Assembly: GCA_021108405.1 (NCBI GenBank)
Contig: JAIOQW010000269.1
Location: 1-34,350 of the forward strand
Length of the DNA: 34,350 bases
Direction of reading: 5' to 3'
DNA from: Methanosarcinales archaeon
Lineage (GTDB): Archaea; Halobacteriota; Methanosarcinia; Methanosarcinales; Methanocomedenaceae
Shown here one piece after another: positions 1-8,673 of this stretch; within the stretch, counting starts at the first letter, position 1, and each line of letters begins with the position of its first letter. Under the pieces are notes generated by a model. It was not told where the DNA came from, did not search any database, and was given only the letters and a program-made list of their open reading frames with translations. Both the position numbers and the translations under genes were made by a program.

Positions 1-1
1 G

Positions 2-286
2 CACTCAGTAATTGGGAGCTGGCCCACTTATTCACCATCATATAATGCACTTCTTGAACCTCTGGACCATATCTATTACCAGCTTTCCAATGTGAACTAC
101 AAAGCACAGCAGGCAGAGCTATGGATTGATTATTCTACGTCTACAAGAGAAAAAACATTCCTGTCAATAATCACGGATTATTTTTTCAGATGTAATAATG
201 CTGCCTGGCCAATGCAGGAGATCATTCTCAGATCCAGAATGCAAACTGTTGATATAGGGACTTTAATACTGATCAGCAATCGTTAA
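2..286 (+). CDS. Unknown protein, 3' end only (5' truncated by window edge)
   Basis: The reading frame is open from the first bases to a stop at 284-286, giving 94 visible residues of a C-terminal part; an internal ATG at 92 is unlikely to be the real start because the frame is open upstream of it. The segment is rich in aromatic residues (several Tyr, Trp and Phe) and has no obvious membrane helix. It converges on trpG, and the last 24 bases of the two genes overlap. I do not recognise the family. The overlap with trpG and the lack of the upstream part mean that this could also be a chance open frame, but its length in an AT-rich genome and a protein-like composition favour a real gene end. 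Confidence 0.45.
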   Translation, partial: HSVIGSWPTYSPSYNALLEPLDHIYYQLSNVNYKAQQAELWIDYSTSTREKTFLSIITDYFFRCNNAAWPMQEIILRSRMQTVDIGTLILISNR

Positions 287-850
287 AAAATTCTCTATGA
301 TCTTCATCCCCACAGGTGTAAGTACTGATTCCGGATGGAACTGTATCCCTTCCACAGGATACTTCCTGTGCCTGATTCCCATAATAATACCATCCTCAGT
401 CCTTGCGCTCACTTCCAGCCCGTTGGTAAGAGTGGATTCATCCACAACCAGGGAATGATACCTGCCTCCCGTGATCCGCTCGGGAAGTCCTTTATATATG
501 CCTGTACCCGAATGTATTATCTGCGAGGTCTTCCCATGTACAGGTCCTGAGGGTGAATGGATGATCTTTGCACCAAAGGCGAAAGCTATAGCCTGGTGAC
601 CCAGACACACACCCAGTGTAGGAGTATGGGGACCAAATGCCTTAATAATATCAATACAAGTACCTATATCCGCAGGATTATGAGGATTTCCAGGTCCGGG
701 CGATATAACTATAGCACCGGGAGCAATTGATCTGACTTCATCAAGACTGATAGTATTAGGTACTACCAGTGTATCAGGTTCAAACATAGAGACATAATCC
801 ACAAGGTTCCATACAAAAGAATCCTTATTATTGACAAAGAGTACTTTCAT
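263..850 (-). CDS. trpG: Anthranilate synthase component II (glutamine amidotransferase)
   Basis: The protein (195 aa) releases ammonia from glutamine and passes it to TrpE for anthranilate synthesis, the first committed step of tryptophan biosynthesis. It is a class I glutamine amidotransferase. The oxyanion strand motif SPGPGNP is near residue 50, the nucleophile elbow GVCLGHQ has its cysteine at residue 82, and the His-Glu pair lies in FHPESV near residue 170. The length is normal for a free-standing TrpG. The ATG at 850 overlaps the TGA of trpE in an ATGA arrangement, so the two subunits are translationally coupled. It is the last gene of the trpDFEG operon. The very similar PabA (4-aminobenzoate) cannot be excluded from sequence alone, but operon context settles it as TrpG. 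Confidence 0.95.
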   Translation of the reverse strand: MKVLFVNNKDSFVWNLVDYVSMFEPDTLVVPNTISLDEVRSIAPGAIVISPGPGNPHNPADIGTCIDIIKAFGPHTPTLGVCLGHQAIAFAFGAKIIHSPSGPVHGKTSQIIHSGTGIYKGLPERITGGRYHSLVVDESTLTNGLEVSARTEDGIIMGIRHRKYPVEGIQFHPESVLTPVGMKIIENFLTIADQY

Positions 851-2430
851 GCTCCGCCTCCAAGTGCTTTCATCATAGCTGCCATCTTACGCTCAGTCTC
901 ATTATATTCATAGGTTGGATCGGAATCAGCCACAATACCTGCACCTGCCTGAATGTAATGCTTATTAGCCTTTATGATCACAGTCCGGATCACTATGGCA
1001 AAATCTGCGTCTCCGTTTATGGAATAATAACCTACTCCACCACCGTAGATACCTCTGGCAGCAGTCTCCATCTCATCAATTATCTCCATTGCACGTATCT
1101 TGGGTGCACCTGATAGAGTACCTGCCGGAAATACAGCCCTGGTAGCATCGAATTGATCACACTCTTTGCGCAGTTGCCCGCTCACTGTACTTTCTATATG
1201 CTGGAGATGGGAGTATTTCAATACACTCATAAAATCATCTACCTTTACAGTTCCTGATGCACATACCATTCTTACATCATTACGCCCCAGGTCTACCAGC
1301 ATCACATGCTCTGCCCTCTCCTTCTCATCATTAAGCATCTCCTGCGCCAGACGTTTGTCCTCCTCGGGAGTGGTACCACGCGGGCAAGTACCTGCAATCG
1401 GATTGGTGATGAGCTTTTTATTATAAACTGTCATTAATGTTTCAGGACTGGCACCTATAATACCAGTGTCGTTGAACTCAAACAGGTACATATAAGGACT
1501 GGGATTCACTTCCCGTAGTCTTTGATATAGTTCTACTGGCGTCTGTTTTGCCTCCTGCTCATAGCGTCGCGAAAGCACAACCTGGAATATGTTACCGTCA
1601 ATGATATGCTGCCTGGCTGCTGTAACTGCTTCTTCATACTGCTTTTGCTCCATAGTACATACAACATCAGTTATAGAAGACTGTACTATGCTGTTGGATA
1701 CACTGATCTTTTCTGCCTTTTTCAAAAAGGTCATTAAGTCATCAGCATCCTGCCTGGCACGTTGATAGATTGAAGCAGCATCATCCTGCTCACCGATAAA
1801 CGGTGTTAGTATTAGGTGTATAGTATCACTCATATGATCAAAGACCACTGTTTTGCTTACCAGTGCGAACCTGGCATCCGGGAAATCAGAACTATGAGCA
1901 GGCGCTCTATCAAGCCAGCAGTCATATATCAGGTCATATGAATTAAAGCCAATAGCACCTCCTAAAAAGGTCTGGCGCTCAAAGCCTGTGCTGTTTATAA
2001 GATTCACACCATAGGCAGGAAATGAAGACCTGACAGCGTCAAGTGTATCAAAACCAGGCTTGATATCACCAACAATACAATCACCGGTCTCCTTGATATG
2101 GCAGGTCTCGGACAGGTTCTTTTCCACATGCATGATCATAGGAGTGTAAGAAGGATATTCCAGGGATACCACTCTGTCCTTTACTGTTACCACTGCATCA
2201 GGGTCTGACCCGACAAATGAGAAACGTGCATGTCTTTGTTCTTTTTCCATTGATTCCAACAGGTAAGAAAACCTATTATTTGCTCCATTATTCTGTTTCA
2301 TAGCAATGTACAGCTCAAAAGGAGAACAGTTTAATTGTGTCTTCATGCGAAGCTGGATGATAGCAGGCCTGTCGTTGTTTGCCAGATCAATAAATTCATC
2401 CTGGCTTAGATCAAGGTGTATATCGTTCAT
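847..2430 (-). CDS. trpE: Anthranilate synthase component I
   Basis: This 527-residue chorismate-binding enzyme converts chorismate and ammonia to anthranilate together with TrpG. The C-terminal catalytic domain shows the family motifs: IGASPETL, PIAGTCPRG, the DEKERAEHVMLVDLGRND block, HIESTVSG, and FPAGTLSGAPK. The N-terminal LLES motif (within FSYLLESME) belongs to the tryptophan feedback site, so end-product inhibition is expected. The frame stays open to 2523, but the upstream part overlaps trpF and encodes an Arg-rich stretch unlike TrpE; the ATG at 2430, one base after the trpF stop codon, gives a normal N-terminus (MNDIHLDLSQDEF). The gene overlaps trpG by four bases. It is the third gene of the operon. 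Confidence 0.96.
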   Translation of the reverse strand: MNDIHLDLSQDEFIDLANNDRPAIIQLRMKTQLNCSPFELYIAMKQNNGANNRFSYLLESMEKEQRHARFSFVGSDPDAVVTVKDRVVSLEYPSYTPMIMHVEKNLSETCHIKETGDCIVGDIKPGFDTLDAVRSSFPAYGVNLINSTGFERQTFLGGAIGFNSYDLIYDCWLDRAPAHSSDFPDARFALVSKTVVFDHMSDTIHLILTPFIGEQDDAASIYQRARQDADDLMTFLKKAEKISVSNSIVQSSITDVVCTMEQKQYEEAVTAARQHIIDGNIFQVVLSRRYEQEAKQTPVELYQRLREVNPSPYMYLFEFNDTGIIGASPETLMTVYNKKLITNPIAGTCPRGTTPEEDKRLAQEMLNDEKERAEHVMLVDLGRNDVRMVCASGTVKVDDFMSVLKYSHLQHIESTVSGQLRKECDQFDATRAVFPAGTLSGAPKIRAMEIIDEMETAARGIYGGGVGYYSINGDADFAIVIRTVIIKANKHYIQAGAGIVADSDPTYEYNETERKMAAMMKALGGGA

Positions 2431-2431
2431 A

Positions 2432-3112
2432 TTATTGACCCCGTGCGTGCCTGATAAACAACCTGATCTTTTCTTCATCCTTCTTCTGGTCAGTCTCAGC
2501 ACCAGATGCCGTATCCACACCATAGGGGGCTACAGTCCTTACTGCCTCTGCCACATTACCAGGATGCAGGCCACCTGCCAGAATAACAGGCAAAGGTGAG
2601 TGTGCAGTTATACCTTTACTTTTTGTCCAGTCGTGAGTAACCCCTGTTCCTCCACTTCTGCCGCCGACGTTTGAATCCAGTAGAATGGCGTCAACAACCT
2701 GGCTAATTTTAGAAATGTAGCGCAGAGTACTGCTGACATCAGTATCTTCATTGATATGAATTGTCTTGATGATCCTGGTATGTGTGCTATCTTTTATTGA
2801 TCTTAAGTCTTCAAGAGACATGGGACTGTGTACCTGCACAGCGTCCGGTCTCACAAAGGTTATCAATTCTATAGCATTGTTAACATCTTCGGGCATACAT
2901 ACCATCACAGTATTTATTAACGGCGGGGTTGAAGCCGCCAGTTCCCTGGCAGTCTCCCTGTCTATCCTGCGGTGAGTGCTTACCGGTACTTCAGTTATAA
3001 AACCAACACAATCAGCACCATGGCGGACTGCTAATCGAACTGAATCCATATCTTTCATTCCGCATATCTTGACCCTGGGAACAAAATCAATCGTATTTTG
3101 TGGATCTGACAT
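2432..3112 (-). CDS. trpF: Phosphoribosylanthranilate isomerase
   Basis: This 226-residue TIM-barrel enzyme carries out the Amadori rearrangement of phosphoribosylanthranilate to CdRP in tryptophan synthesis. The catalytic cysteine is in VKICGM near the N-terminus. The phosphate-binding loops GGTGVTHDW, ILAGGLHPGNV and GVDTASGAE are all present, and the aspartate of LLDSNVGG is in the expected place. The usual aromatic/SPR segment after beta-1 is replaced by GFITEVPVSTHRRI, as in other methanogen-type TrpF proteins. It lies 14 bases after trpD and one base before trpE, which fits a single transcript. Confidence 0.94.
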   Translation of the reverse strand: MSDPQNTIDFVPRVKICGMKDMDSVRLAVRHGADCVGFITEVPVSTHRRIDRETARELAASTPPLINTVMVCMPEDVNNAIELITFVRPDAVQVHSPMSLEDLRSIKDSTHTRIIKTIHINEDTDVSSTLRYISKISQVVDAILLDSNVGGRSGGTGVTHDWTKSKGITAHSPLPVILAGGLHPGNVAEAVRTVAPYGVDTASGAETDQKKDEEKIRLFIRHARGQ

Positions 3113-3126
3113 GATAACTCACAAAA

Positions 3127-4155
3127 TCATAAATATGTGTTCAATTGTTCGAAAGAACCTGCTATTTCCACAAATGCCTTAAGTTTTTCCAGTGCATTAC
3201 CACTATCAATAGTCTGCTGTGCTAATTCCATACCATCTTTCAGATCAGATGCTTTTTCCCCAACTACAAGCGCGGCTGCGCAGTTCATAATAACTATATC
3301 ACGTTTAGCATTTTTTTGGCCTTTGAGCAATTTCACGATATCAGCAGCATTTTCCTGTGGGGATCCTCCTTTAATATCTGATATTGATGCCCTGGTAATT
3401 CCTAATTCTTCAGGTGTAATTGAGTAGGTTTCTATTGTACCCCTATTGAGTTCTGCTACAGTAGTTGTATCCAGGTTGGATATCTCATCCAGACCGCTGC
3501 CGTGTACCACAAAAGCTCTTGATGTACCTAATATGTGCAAAACTTCTGCCATGGTTATGCAGAGCGACTCATCAAACACACCTATAACCTGGGATTTTGC
3601 ATTTGCAGGATTGGTCAGGGGGCCGAGGATATTAAAAACAGTACGTACTCCCAGTTCTTTCCTGGGCCCGGCTACTCTCTTCATGGAAGGATGAAATACC
3701 GGGGCCAGCATAAAACCAATACCAACCTTCTCAATCGATTCAGATACTTTTTCAGGCGGCAGATCGATGGTCACACCAAGTTCTTTTAATACATCCGCAC
3801 TACCTGATCTGGAAGTAATGGAATAATTGCCATGCTTTGCCACTGGTACACCAGCTGCCGAAGCTATAATTGCAGATGCAGTACTGACATTAATAGTATG
3901 TGAACCATCTCCACCGGTACCGCAAGTATCTACCAGTATACCACTGACCCTGGGTTCAATGGTATTTGCCGCGCTTTTCATCCCACTGGCTAATCCGGCG
4001 ATCTCCTGGTTTGTTTCGCCTTTCATCTTAAGAGCAATGAGGAAAGCTCCGATCTGGGCATCTGTGGCATCACTGAATATACTGCTGATGGCTGATTGTG
4101 CCTCATTGTAAGTAAGATCTTCATTATTGATTATTTTTTGAATGAATTCCTGCAT
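3127..4155 (-). CDS. trpD: Anthranilate phosphoribosyltransferase
   Basis: The enzyme (342 aa) transfers phosphoribose from PRPP to anthranilate. The PRPP/Mg site GTGGDGSHTINVST is near residue 80, followed by AKHGNYSITSRSGSADVLKELG, the anthranilate-site segment MLAPVFHPSMK, and VRTVFNILGPLTNPA, all diagnostic of the family. The frame allows an ATG four codons earlier (4167), but a GGTGAT ribosome-binding site sits five bases before the ATG at 4155, so that start is preferred. It is the first gene of the minus-strand trpDFEG operon; trpC, trpB and trpA are not in the window. Transcription must start in the 4156-4485 region shared with the divergent gene. Confidence 0.95.
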   Translation of the reverse strand: MQEFIQKIINNEDLTYNEAQSAISSIFSDATDAQIGAFLIALKMKGETNQEIAGLASGMKSAANTIEPRVSGILVDTCGTGGDGSHTINVSTASAIIASAAGVPVAKHGNYSITSRSGSADVLKELGVTIDLPPEKVSESIEKVGIGFMLAPVFHPSMKRVAGPRKELGVRTVFNILGPLTNPANAKSQVIGVFDESLCITMAEVLHILGTSRAFVVHGSGLDEISNLDTTTVAELNRGTIETYSITPEELGITRASISDIKGGSPQENAADIVKLLKGQKNAKRDIVIMNCAAALVVGEKASDLKDGMELAQQTIDSGNALEKLKAFVEIAGSFEQLNTYL

Positions 4156-4185
4156 TTTGATCACCAATTTCTAACGATTGAAGAA

Positions 4186-4350
4186 CAAAATCCTCCCTTC
4201 GGTCGGATTTTCTTGACCGACATTCCAGAGGAATGGAGGATTAGAAGATTCGTAGAATCTTCGCCTGAAGCTTCGAAGAAGCTGAAGATTAGAAAATGTG
4301 AACGAAGTGAGCATTTTCGATATATTAAGTTAATACTTGATATACTATAA
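4186..4350. repeat. Structured interspersed repeat, copy A
   Basis: This intergenic block is built of consecutive hairpins. The first has the stem AAAATCC/GGATTTT around a TC-rich loop and is followed by TCTTGACCGACATT. A second stem is GAAAATG/CATTTTC at about 4292-4319, then an A/T-rich tail containing ATCAAG/TTAAGT-like words. Copies B (8616), C (8873) and D (10115) share parts of it; A and D share the longest block (GAAGATTAGAAAATGTGAAC...GAGCATTTTCGATAT). The element occurs only between genes. Hairpins ending in T runs could act as terminators. Confidence 0.7.
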
Positions 4351-4354
4351 TAAT

Positions 4355-4451
4355 GTGTATTGATATACACCAATGTATAGTTATGTACATAGTATTTAAG
4401 TCTTATGATAGTCACCCTTATAAGTGACATCAAAAGAAATATAATATATAC
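4355..4451. promoter_or_regulatory. Divergent promoter region between trpD and the 4486 gene
   Basis: The segment holds an inverted repeat GTGTAT-TGAT-ATACAC (4355-4370), a single TGTACA hexamer within ATGTACAT (4383-4390), a short hairpin GTCAC/GTGAC (4411-4428), and a TATA-like ATATAATATATAC (4439-4451) positioned for the plus-strand gene at 4486. TGTACA is the box bound by the TrpY tryptophan regulator in Methanothermobacter; one copy here could be chance. A promoter for trpD facing the other way must lie in the same region, but I cannot single out its TATA box. Confidence 0.4.
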
Positions 4452-4485
4452 TCTTGCATAAGAATCAAAAAGGAATGACCAATAA

Positions 4486-5400
4486 ATGAATTCGAAAACA
4501 GGTATCCAGATCATAGCCGCCTTTATGGTACTGACCATGGTATTATCAACAATAGTTATGCTTTTTTCAGGTGATAATTCAGACCCTGCAGATACTATTC
4601 AACCGGAAAATTTACAGGATGATTACTTTAATGTTGCAGGGAATCAAATAGCCCACGGCTTTAATTCAATATCAGACGGACTACAAATGTCTACTATGGA
4701 TGTTTATTCAAGTTATTTCATTGACATGGAATATATCAATGATACTTCCTTTGAGCCCTGGGATGAGCAGTTATCGAAAAATCTGACCATGGTCGCACCA
4801 ATAAATAGCAGCATTCTAAATAATTTGTACCAATCCGAAACTAAACAGGTATTTTTAGCTGAGGCATTTAATCGTGATTTCATACTTCTAAACACTATGA
4901 ATCCAAAGGTAGTTGCATTCGATTATATCGGGGTACCTTCCAATGACAGTCAGTACCTTATCTTAAAAAGGACTGATACCGGTGGTATAAATGTTATGGG
5001 TGATCCGACACTTTATACATCTTCACTTGATAATGCCGAAGCTGTGCTTACCATCCTTGAGAACTGGAATGTACAACAAACAGCCTATGATACCTTCATA
5101 CCTGTTCTGAACCACTCAGATGATCAATCAGAATTCCAGGTGGTAGTGAACTTAATGTTTTCACCTGATGCGTTCGCAGATCTTTATTATCTCGGCATGC
5201 ATAAAAATGATGATGAGAGTTTTACCAGGACAACAATATATTATAATCCTGCAAATGAGACAACCTCCCATATTAATGAGCTTGCCGGGACTGGACTTGA
5301 AAGGGGTTTTACTCAATATGATGTGACAACTGACGAATATATCATGAAAGTGGTCCTAACAGGAGAGTTCCTGCTGGTAAATGCTGAAGATAACAAATAG
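4486..5400 (+). CDS. Membrane-anchored protein of unknown function
   Basis: The protein (304 aa) begins with a short polar stretch and one hydrophobic segment at about residues 7-28 (IQIIAAFMVLTMVLSTIVMLF), then a long polar domain with no further helix. It is therefore probably anchored in the cytoplasmic membrane with the main domain outside. The outer part has several Asn-X-Ser/Thr sequons, such as near residues 85 and 102, which could be glycosylated in an archaeal cell envelope. I do not recognise a family or catalytic motif. It sits just upstream of the ribosomal protein cluster, separated by 130 bases with a separate TATA box, so it is probably not in that operon. The ATG is preceded by an AAGGA element and a TATA box at 4439-4451. 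The stop codon is TAG. Confidence 0.8.
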   Translation: MNSKTGIQIIAAFMVLTMVLSTIVMLFSGDNSDPADTIQPENLQDDYFNVAGNQIAHGFNSISDGLQMSTMDVYSSYFIDMEYINDTSFEPWDEQLSKNLTMVAPINSSILNNLYQSETKQVFLAEAFNRDFILLNTMNPKVVAFDYIGVPSNDSQYLILKRTDTGGINVMGDPTLYTSSLDNAEAVLTILENWNVQQTAYDTFIPVLNHSDDQSEFQVVVNLMFSPDAFADLYYLGMHKNDDESFTRTTIYYNPANETTSHINELAGTGLERGFTQYDVTTDEYIMKVVLTGEFLLVNAEDNK

Positions 5401-5484
5401 TATATATAGACAGGGACGATAGTTATATTACCTATCATGTAATAGGGAAGTCAAATCATAAACCGATGAATAATGATGGACGGA

Positions 5485-5496
5485 GTTATATATATA
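5485..5496 (+). promoter_or_regulatory. TATA box for the rpl7ae-infB cluster
   Basis: The run GTTATATATATA lies about 36 to 47 bases before the L7Ae start, which predicts a transcript start near 5512-5516 and a leader of only 10-20 bases. An AAGGAG ribosome-binding element (5515-5520) follows directly. No other TATA-like site is as well placed. Confidence 0.55.
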
Positions 5497-5531
5497 TGAT
5501 TATATAATGTCCTGAAGGAGATATGAAACTT

Positions 5532-5900
5532 ATGGCACAACCTATCTATGTTAAATTCGAAGTTCCTTCCGAACTTGAGAACAGCGCACTTGAAGCACTG
5601 GAACTATCCAGGGATACAGGTAAAATACGTAAAGGTACGAACGAAGCTACCAAAGCGACAGAACGAAGTACAGCTAAATTGATCTATATCTGTGAAGATA
5701 TCAACCCTCCGGAGATCGTGGCTCATCTTCCGCCTCTATGCGAAGAAAAGAACATACCCTATATTTTTATTAAAAAACAGGAAGAGCTAGGTGCTGCATG
5801 TGGCTTAAAAGTAGGCTGCAGTTCGGCGGTTATTTTGGAAACAGGTAAAGCCAAAGACCTGATTGATGATGTTATCAATAAGACCCAGGCATTAAAGTAG
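5532..5900 (+). CDS. rpl7ae: Large ribosomal subunit protein L7Ae (K-turn binding)
   Basis: L7Ae binds kink-turn RNA in the large ribosomal subunit and is also the core protein of archaeal box C/D and H/ACA RNPs and of RNase P. The family signature runs from residue 13 ([23 protein letters not shown]) through [27 protein letters not shown] to [11 protein letters not shown]. The length (about 122 aa) is normal. An ATG at 5523 is also possible, but it sits almost on the AAGGAG element, and known archaeal homologues start with the MAQ sequence encoded from 5532. It is the first gene of a tightly packed translation cluster (S28e 12 bases later). RNase P proteins that work with it, Rnp2 and Rnp3, are encoded at 23804-25086. 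Confidence 0.95.
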   Translation: MAQPIYVKFEVPSELENSALEALELSRDTGKIRKGTNEATKATERSTAKLIYICEDINPPEIVAHLPPLCEEKNIPYIFIKKQEELGAACGLKVGCSSAVILETGKAKDLIDDVINKTQALK

Positions 5901-5912
5901 GAAGGAAGGATT

Positions 5913-6125
5913 ATGGCTGATAATGATGGTTTTCCGGCCGAGATCATTGAGATTGTAGGAAACACAGGTATGCATGGGGAAGCCATGCAGGTTCAGTGCA
6001 GGATACTCGATGGAAGGGATAAGGGACGTATAATCACCCGAAATTGTATCGGACCTGTCAGGGTCGGAGATGTCTTAATGCTTATTGAGACCTCCAGGGA
6101 AGCAAAAAAATTAGCAACACGGTGA
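5913..6125 (+). CDS. rps28e: Small ribosomal subunit protein S28e
   Basis: This 70-residue protein of the small subunit head has the S28e OB-fold signature: [47 protein letters not shown], and the C-terminal REAKKL segment. The length is exactly what the family shows. An AGGAAGGA element precedes the ATG. It lies between L7Ae and L24e, the standard archaeal order. Confidence 0.95.
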   Translation: MADNDGFPAEIIEIVGNTGMHGEAMQVQCRILDGRDKGRIITRNCIGPVRVGDVLMLIETSREAKKLATR

Positions 6126-6130
6126 TTTGA

Positions 6131-6325
6131 ATGGAAGCGCGTAAATGCTCTTTCTGTAGTGGTGATATAGCTATAGGTACCGGAAAGATGTTTGTAAAAA
6201 AAGATGGTACTGTACTATATTTCTGTTCAAGTAAATGCGAGAAGAATATGCGGCTTGGCAGAATACCCAGACGTGTTAAATGGACTGACGAGTATCACAA
6301 ATTAAAATCACAGCGAATTAATTAA
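6131..6325 (+). CDS. rpl24e: Large ribosomal subunit protein L24e
   Basis: The small (64 aa) basic protein carries one treble-clef zinc site: Cys-X2-Cys in CSFCSGDI near the N-terminus and Cys-X3-Cys in CSSKCEK near residue 36. [16 protein letters not shown] and the RRVKWTDEY ending are family signatures. It begins five bases after the S28e stop codon and is followed by ndk, so it is part of the same operon. Confidence 0.95.
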   Translation: MEARKCSFCSGDIAIGTGKMFVKKDGTVLYFCSSKCEKNMRLGRIPRRVKWTDEYHKLKSQRIN

Positions 6326-6341
6326 ATAGGTTGAGAATAGT

Positions 6342-6791
6342 ATGCAGCAAACCTATATAATGATCAAACCGGATGGAGTGCAGCGGGGTCTTATTGGTGA
6401 GGTTATTTCACGAATAGAGAAACGTGGTCTTAAGATCACTGCCATGAAAATGCATACCCTGGAAAAAGAAATTGCCCGGTCTCATTATGCAGAACATGAA
6501 AGCAAGGGTTTCTTCGGGTCACTGATCGATTTTATTACCAGCGGACCATCGGTCTCAATGATCATTGAGGGAGGAAACGCAGTGACAGTAATGCGTGGAA
6601 TAAACGGAGCTACGAACCCACAAGAAGCTGCTATAGGAACCATTCGCGGTGATTTCGGCCTTGATACAGGGCGTAATATAGTACATGCATCTGATTCTGT
6701 AGAATCTGCAAAAAGAGAGATCGCTATTCACTTCAAGGAATCTGATCATTCCGAATATAAGAGAATAGATGAGCAGTGGCTCTATGAATAA
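6342..6791 (+). CDS. ndk: Nucleoside diphosphate kinase
   Basis: NDK moves the gamma phosphate from ATP to other (d)NDPs to balance nucleotide pools. The 149-residue protein starts [17 protein letters not shown], contains the RGDFG motif, and has the phospho-histidine in [16 protein letters not shown] near residue 115. The Kpn-loop region and C-terminus are complete. The gene lies between rpl24e and infB, as in many Euryarchaeota, and may supply GTP to the initiation factor encoded next. Confidence 0.97.
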   Translation: MQQTYIMIKPDGVQRGLIGEVISRIEKRGLKITAMKMHTLEKEIARSHYAEHESKGFFGSLIDFITSGPSVSMIIEGGNAVTVMRGINGATNPQEAAIGTIRGDFGLDTGRNIVHASDSVESAKREIAIHFKESDHSEYKRIDEQWLYE

Positions 6792-6834
6792 CTGTTGAAA
6801 GTGGGTGAATGCATTTGTTAAAGGGGATAGATCA

Positions 6835-8607
6835 ATGGCAAAACAAAAAAATCTCCGTACTCCTATCGTATGTGTCATGGGTCATGTTGATCATGGCAAG
6901 ACCAGTCTACTTGATAAGATACGGGGCACTGCTATTACAGAAGGTGAAGCAGGAGCGATCACCCAGCATATAGGTGCAACAGAAGTCCCTATAAAGATAA
7001 TAAACCGTGTTTGCGGTAAAGCATTTAAAGGCAAGTTTAAAGTACCGGGATTGCTTTTTATTGATACGCCCGGACACCATGCTTTTACTACATTGCGTAC
7101 CAGGGGCGGAGCCCTGGCTGATCTGGCAGTAGTGATCATAGATATAAATGAAGGATTCCAGCCTCAGACCATTGAAGCAATTAGTATACTTAAACGCTAT
7201 AAAACCCCTTTTGTTGTAGCTGCTAATAAGATTGACAGGATCCATGGCTGGAATCCACAGGCTGGATCATCATTTGTAGATTCTTATAATAGACAGCCCG
7301 AACATATCAGATCACACCTGGATGAGAAGTTCTATGAGATCGTGGGCAAGTTATATGATCATGGTTTTAGTTCTGACCGGTACGATAGGATCAGGGATTT
7401 TCAAAATAATATTGCGGTTATACCAATTAGTGCTGTGACCGGAGAAGGACTATCTGATCTGCTTATTATCCTGCTGGGTCTGGCTCAACGGTTCCTGGAA
7501 ACAGACCTGGAGTATCATGCAACAGGCCCGGGTGTAGGTGTAGTGCTTGAATTAAAAGAAGAACGTGGTCTGGGCACAACCCTGGATGTGATCCTGTACG
7601 ACGGAGAGATCTCAGTAGGAGATATGATAGCCGTAGGTACACTTGGCGATCCTGTAGTCACCAAGACCAGGGCATTATTAAAACCAAGACCTTTATCCGA
7701 GATAAGGTCTGAAGAGAAATTCAAGCATATTAAACACGTAACTGCGGCTTCCGGTCTGAAGATATCCGCTCCGGGACTGGACAGGGCAATATCAGGTGCA
7801 CCTATTAAGGTTGTCACTAAAGATACTGCTGATGAGATATCACAGGAGATCAGATCAGAGATCGAACAGACCAGGATTGAAACAGATAATACTGGAATAC
7901 TTCTCAGGGCAGATACTATAGGCAGCCTTGAAGCTCTGGTCAATGAACTAAAAGCTCAGGAGATCCCAATACGAAAAGCAGATGTGGGAAACATATCCAA
8001 AAGGGATATAGTTGAAGCACAAGCTCAGGAGGACCCTCTTTATTCGGTGATACTCGGGTTTAATGTGGATATACTCCCTGATGCCCTGGAAGAACTCATG
8101 GATTGTGATGTCAAATTATTTATCAGTGAAGTGATCTATCAGCTGGTAGATGATTATGCGGATCATATAGAAGAGATCACATTATTAAGTGAGAAACAGA
8201 AGAGTGAAGCTGTCATCAGGCCGGGACGGTTCAGATTACTGCCAAATCATACATTCCGCCAGAATAAACCCGCGGTAGTGGGTGTGGAAGTGGAAGGCGG
8301 GATCATAAGGACCAGACTTAATGTAATGAAGGACAATGGTATTTCCGTGGGATTGATCAAAGGTATACAGGACAATGGAGAGAATGTAAGTGAAGCAAGG
8401 TTGGGCTCACAGGTTGCTGTATCTATTGATGGTCCGGTAGTAGGCCGGCATATCAAGGAAGGAGAACTGCTATATATCGATATACCGGAAAAACATGCGA
8501 AGATCGTGGAACAGGAATTGATCGGATCCCTGAGTCCGGATGAGATGAAAACACTTGAGATGTTCCTTAAGATCAAACGAAAAGGAAATCCTTTTTGGGG
8601 AAAATAA
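6835..8607 (+). CDS. infB: Translation initiation factor aIF5B
   Basis: This GTPase (590 aa) promotes subunit joining during initiation. The G-domain motifs are GHVDHGKT (G1), DTPGHHAF (G3), ANKIDRI (G4, with the archaeal long insert after it) and ISAVTGEG (G5). Domain II, the alpha/beta domain III and the domain IV barrel follow, ending in the typical helix SPDEMKTLEMFLKIKRKGNPFWG. The length is that of archaeal aIF5B, shorter than bacterial IF2, and no intein interrupts it. The ATG at 6835 is chosen because GGGGAT stands just before it and the protein then begins MAKQKNLRTPIVCVMGH; a start at 6805 would add ten residues without support. Confidence 0.96.
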   Translation: MAKQKNLRTPIVCVMGHVDHGKTSLLDKIRGTAITEGEAGAITQHIGATEVPIKIINRVCGKAFKGKFKVPGLLFIDTPGHHAFTTLRTRGGALADLAVVIIDINEGFQPQTIEAISILKRYKTPFVVAANKIDRIHGWNPQAGSSFVDSYNRQPEHIRSHLDEKFYEIVGKLYDHGFSSDRYDRIRDFQNNIAVIPISAVTGEGLSDLLIILLGLAQRFLETDLEYHATGPGVGVVLELKEERGLGTTLDVILYDGEISVGDMIAVGTLGDPVVTKTRALLKPRPLSEIRSEEKFKHIKHVTAASGLKISAPGLDRAISGAPIKVVTKDTADEISQEIRSEIEQTRIETDNTGILLRADTIGSLEALVNELKAQEIPIRKADVGNISKRDIVEAQAQEDPLYSVILGFNVDILPDALEELMDCDVKLFISEVIYQLVDDYADHIEEITLLSEKQKSEAVIRPGRFRLLPNHTFRQNKPAVVGVEVEGGIIRTRLNVMKDNGISVGLIKGIQDNGENVSEARLGSQVAVSIDGPVVGRHIKEGELLYIDIPEKHAKIVEQELIGSLSPDEMKTLEMFLKIKRKGNPFWGK

Positions 8608-8615
8608 AAATCAGT

Positions 8616-8652
8616 AAATGCTCCCTCCGGTCGCATTTACTTGACCGACATT
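8616..8652. repeat. Structured interspersed repeat, copy B (partial)
   Basis: A short copy of the repeat seen at 4186: stem AAATGC/GCATTT around TCCCTCCGGTC, then TTACTTGACCGACATT. Both arms differ from copy A (AAAATCC/GGATTTT) in a way that keeps pairing, which suggests that structure matters. It stands eight bases after the infB stop codon and may double as its terminator. Confidence 0.6.
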
Positions 8653-8673
8653 AAGGAATTTTAATCCGTGTTA

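Noticed and set aside
2431-2523. N-terminal extension of TrpE by 31 residues
   Set aside because: The frame is open, but it lies inside trpF, is Arg-rich without TrpE similarity, and an ATG one base after the trpF stop codon gives a normal N-terminus.
4161-4538. Minus-strand open frame of 125 codons across the trpD upstream region
   Set aside because: It runs through the structured repeat and the promoter and into the start of the plus-strand gene; its composition looks like chance AT-rich translation.
5450-5531. Box C/D-like or K-turn element in the L7Ae leader
   Set aside because: ATGATGG and CTGA words are present, but the TATA box lies between them, so they cannot be in one transcript from the likely start.
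6555-6878. Long minus-strand frame opposite ndk and infB
   Set aside because: It is a shadow of two well-supported genes on the plus strand and has no family features.
6835-8607. Intein in aIF5B
   Set aside because: Archaeal infB genes sometimes carry inteins, but the G-domain motifs here are continuous and the total length is normal.
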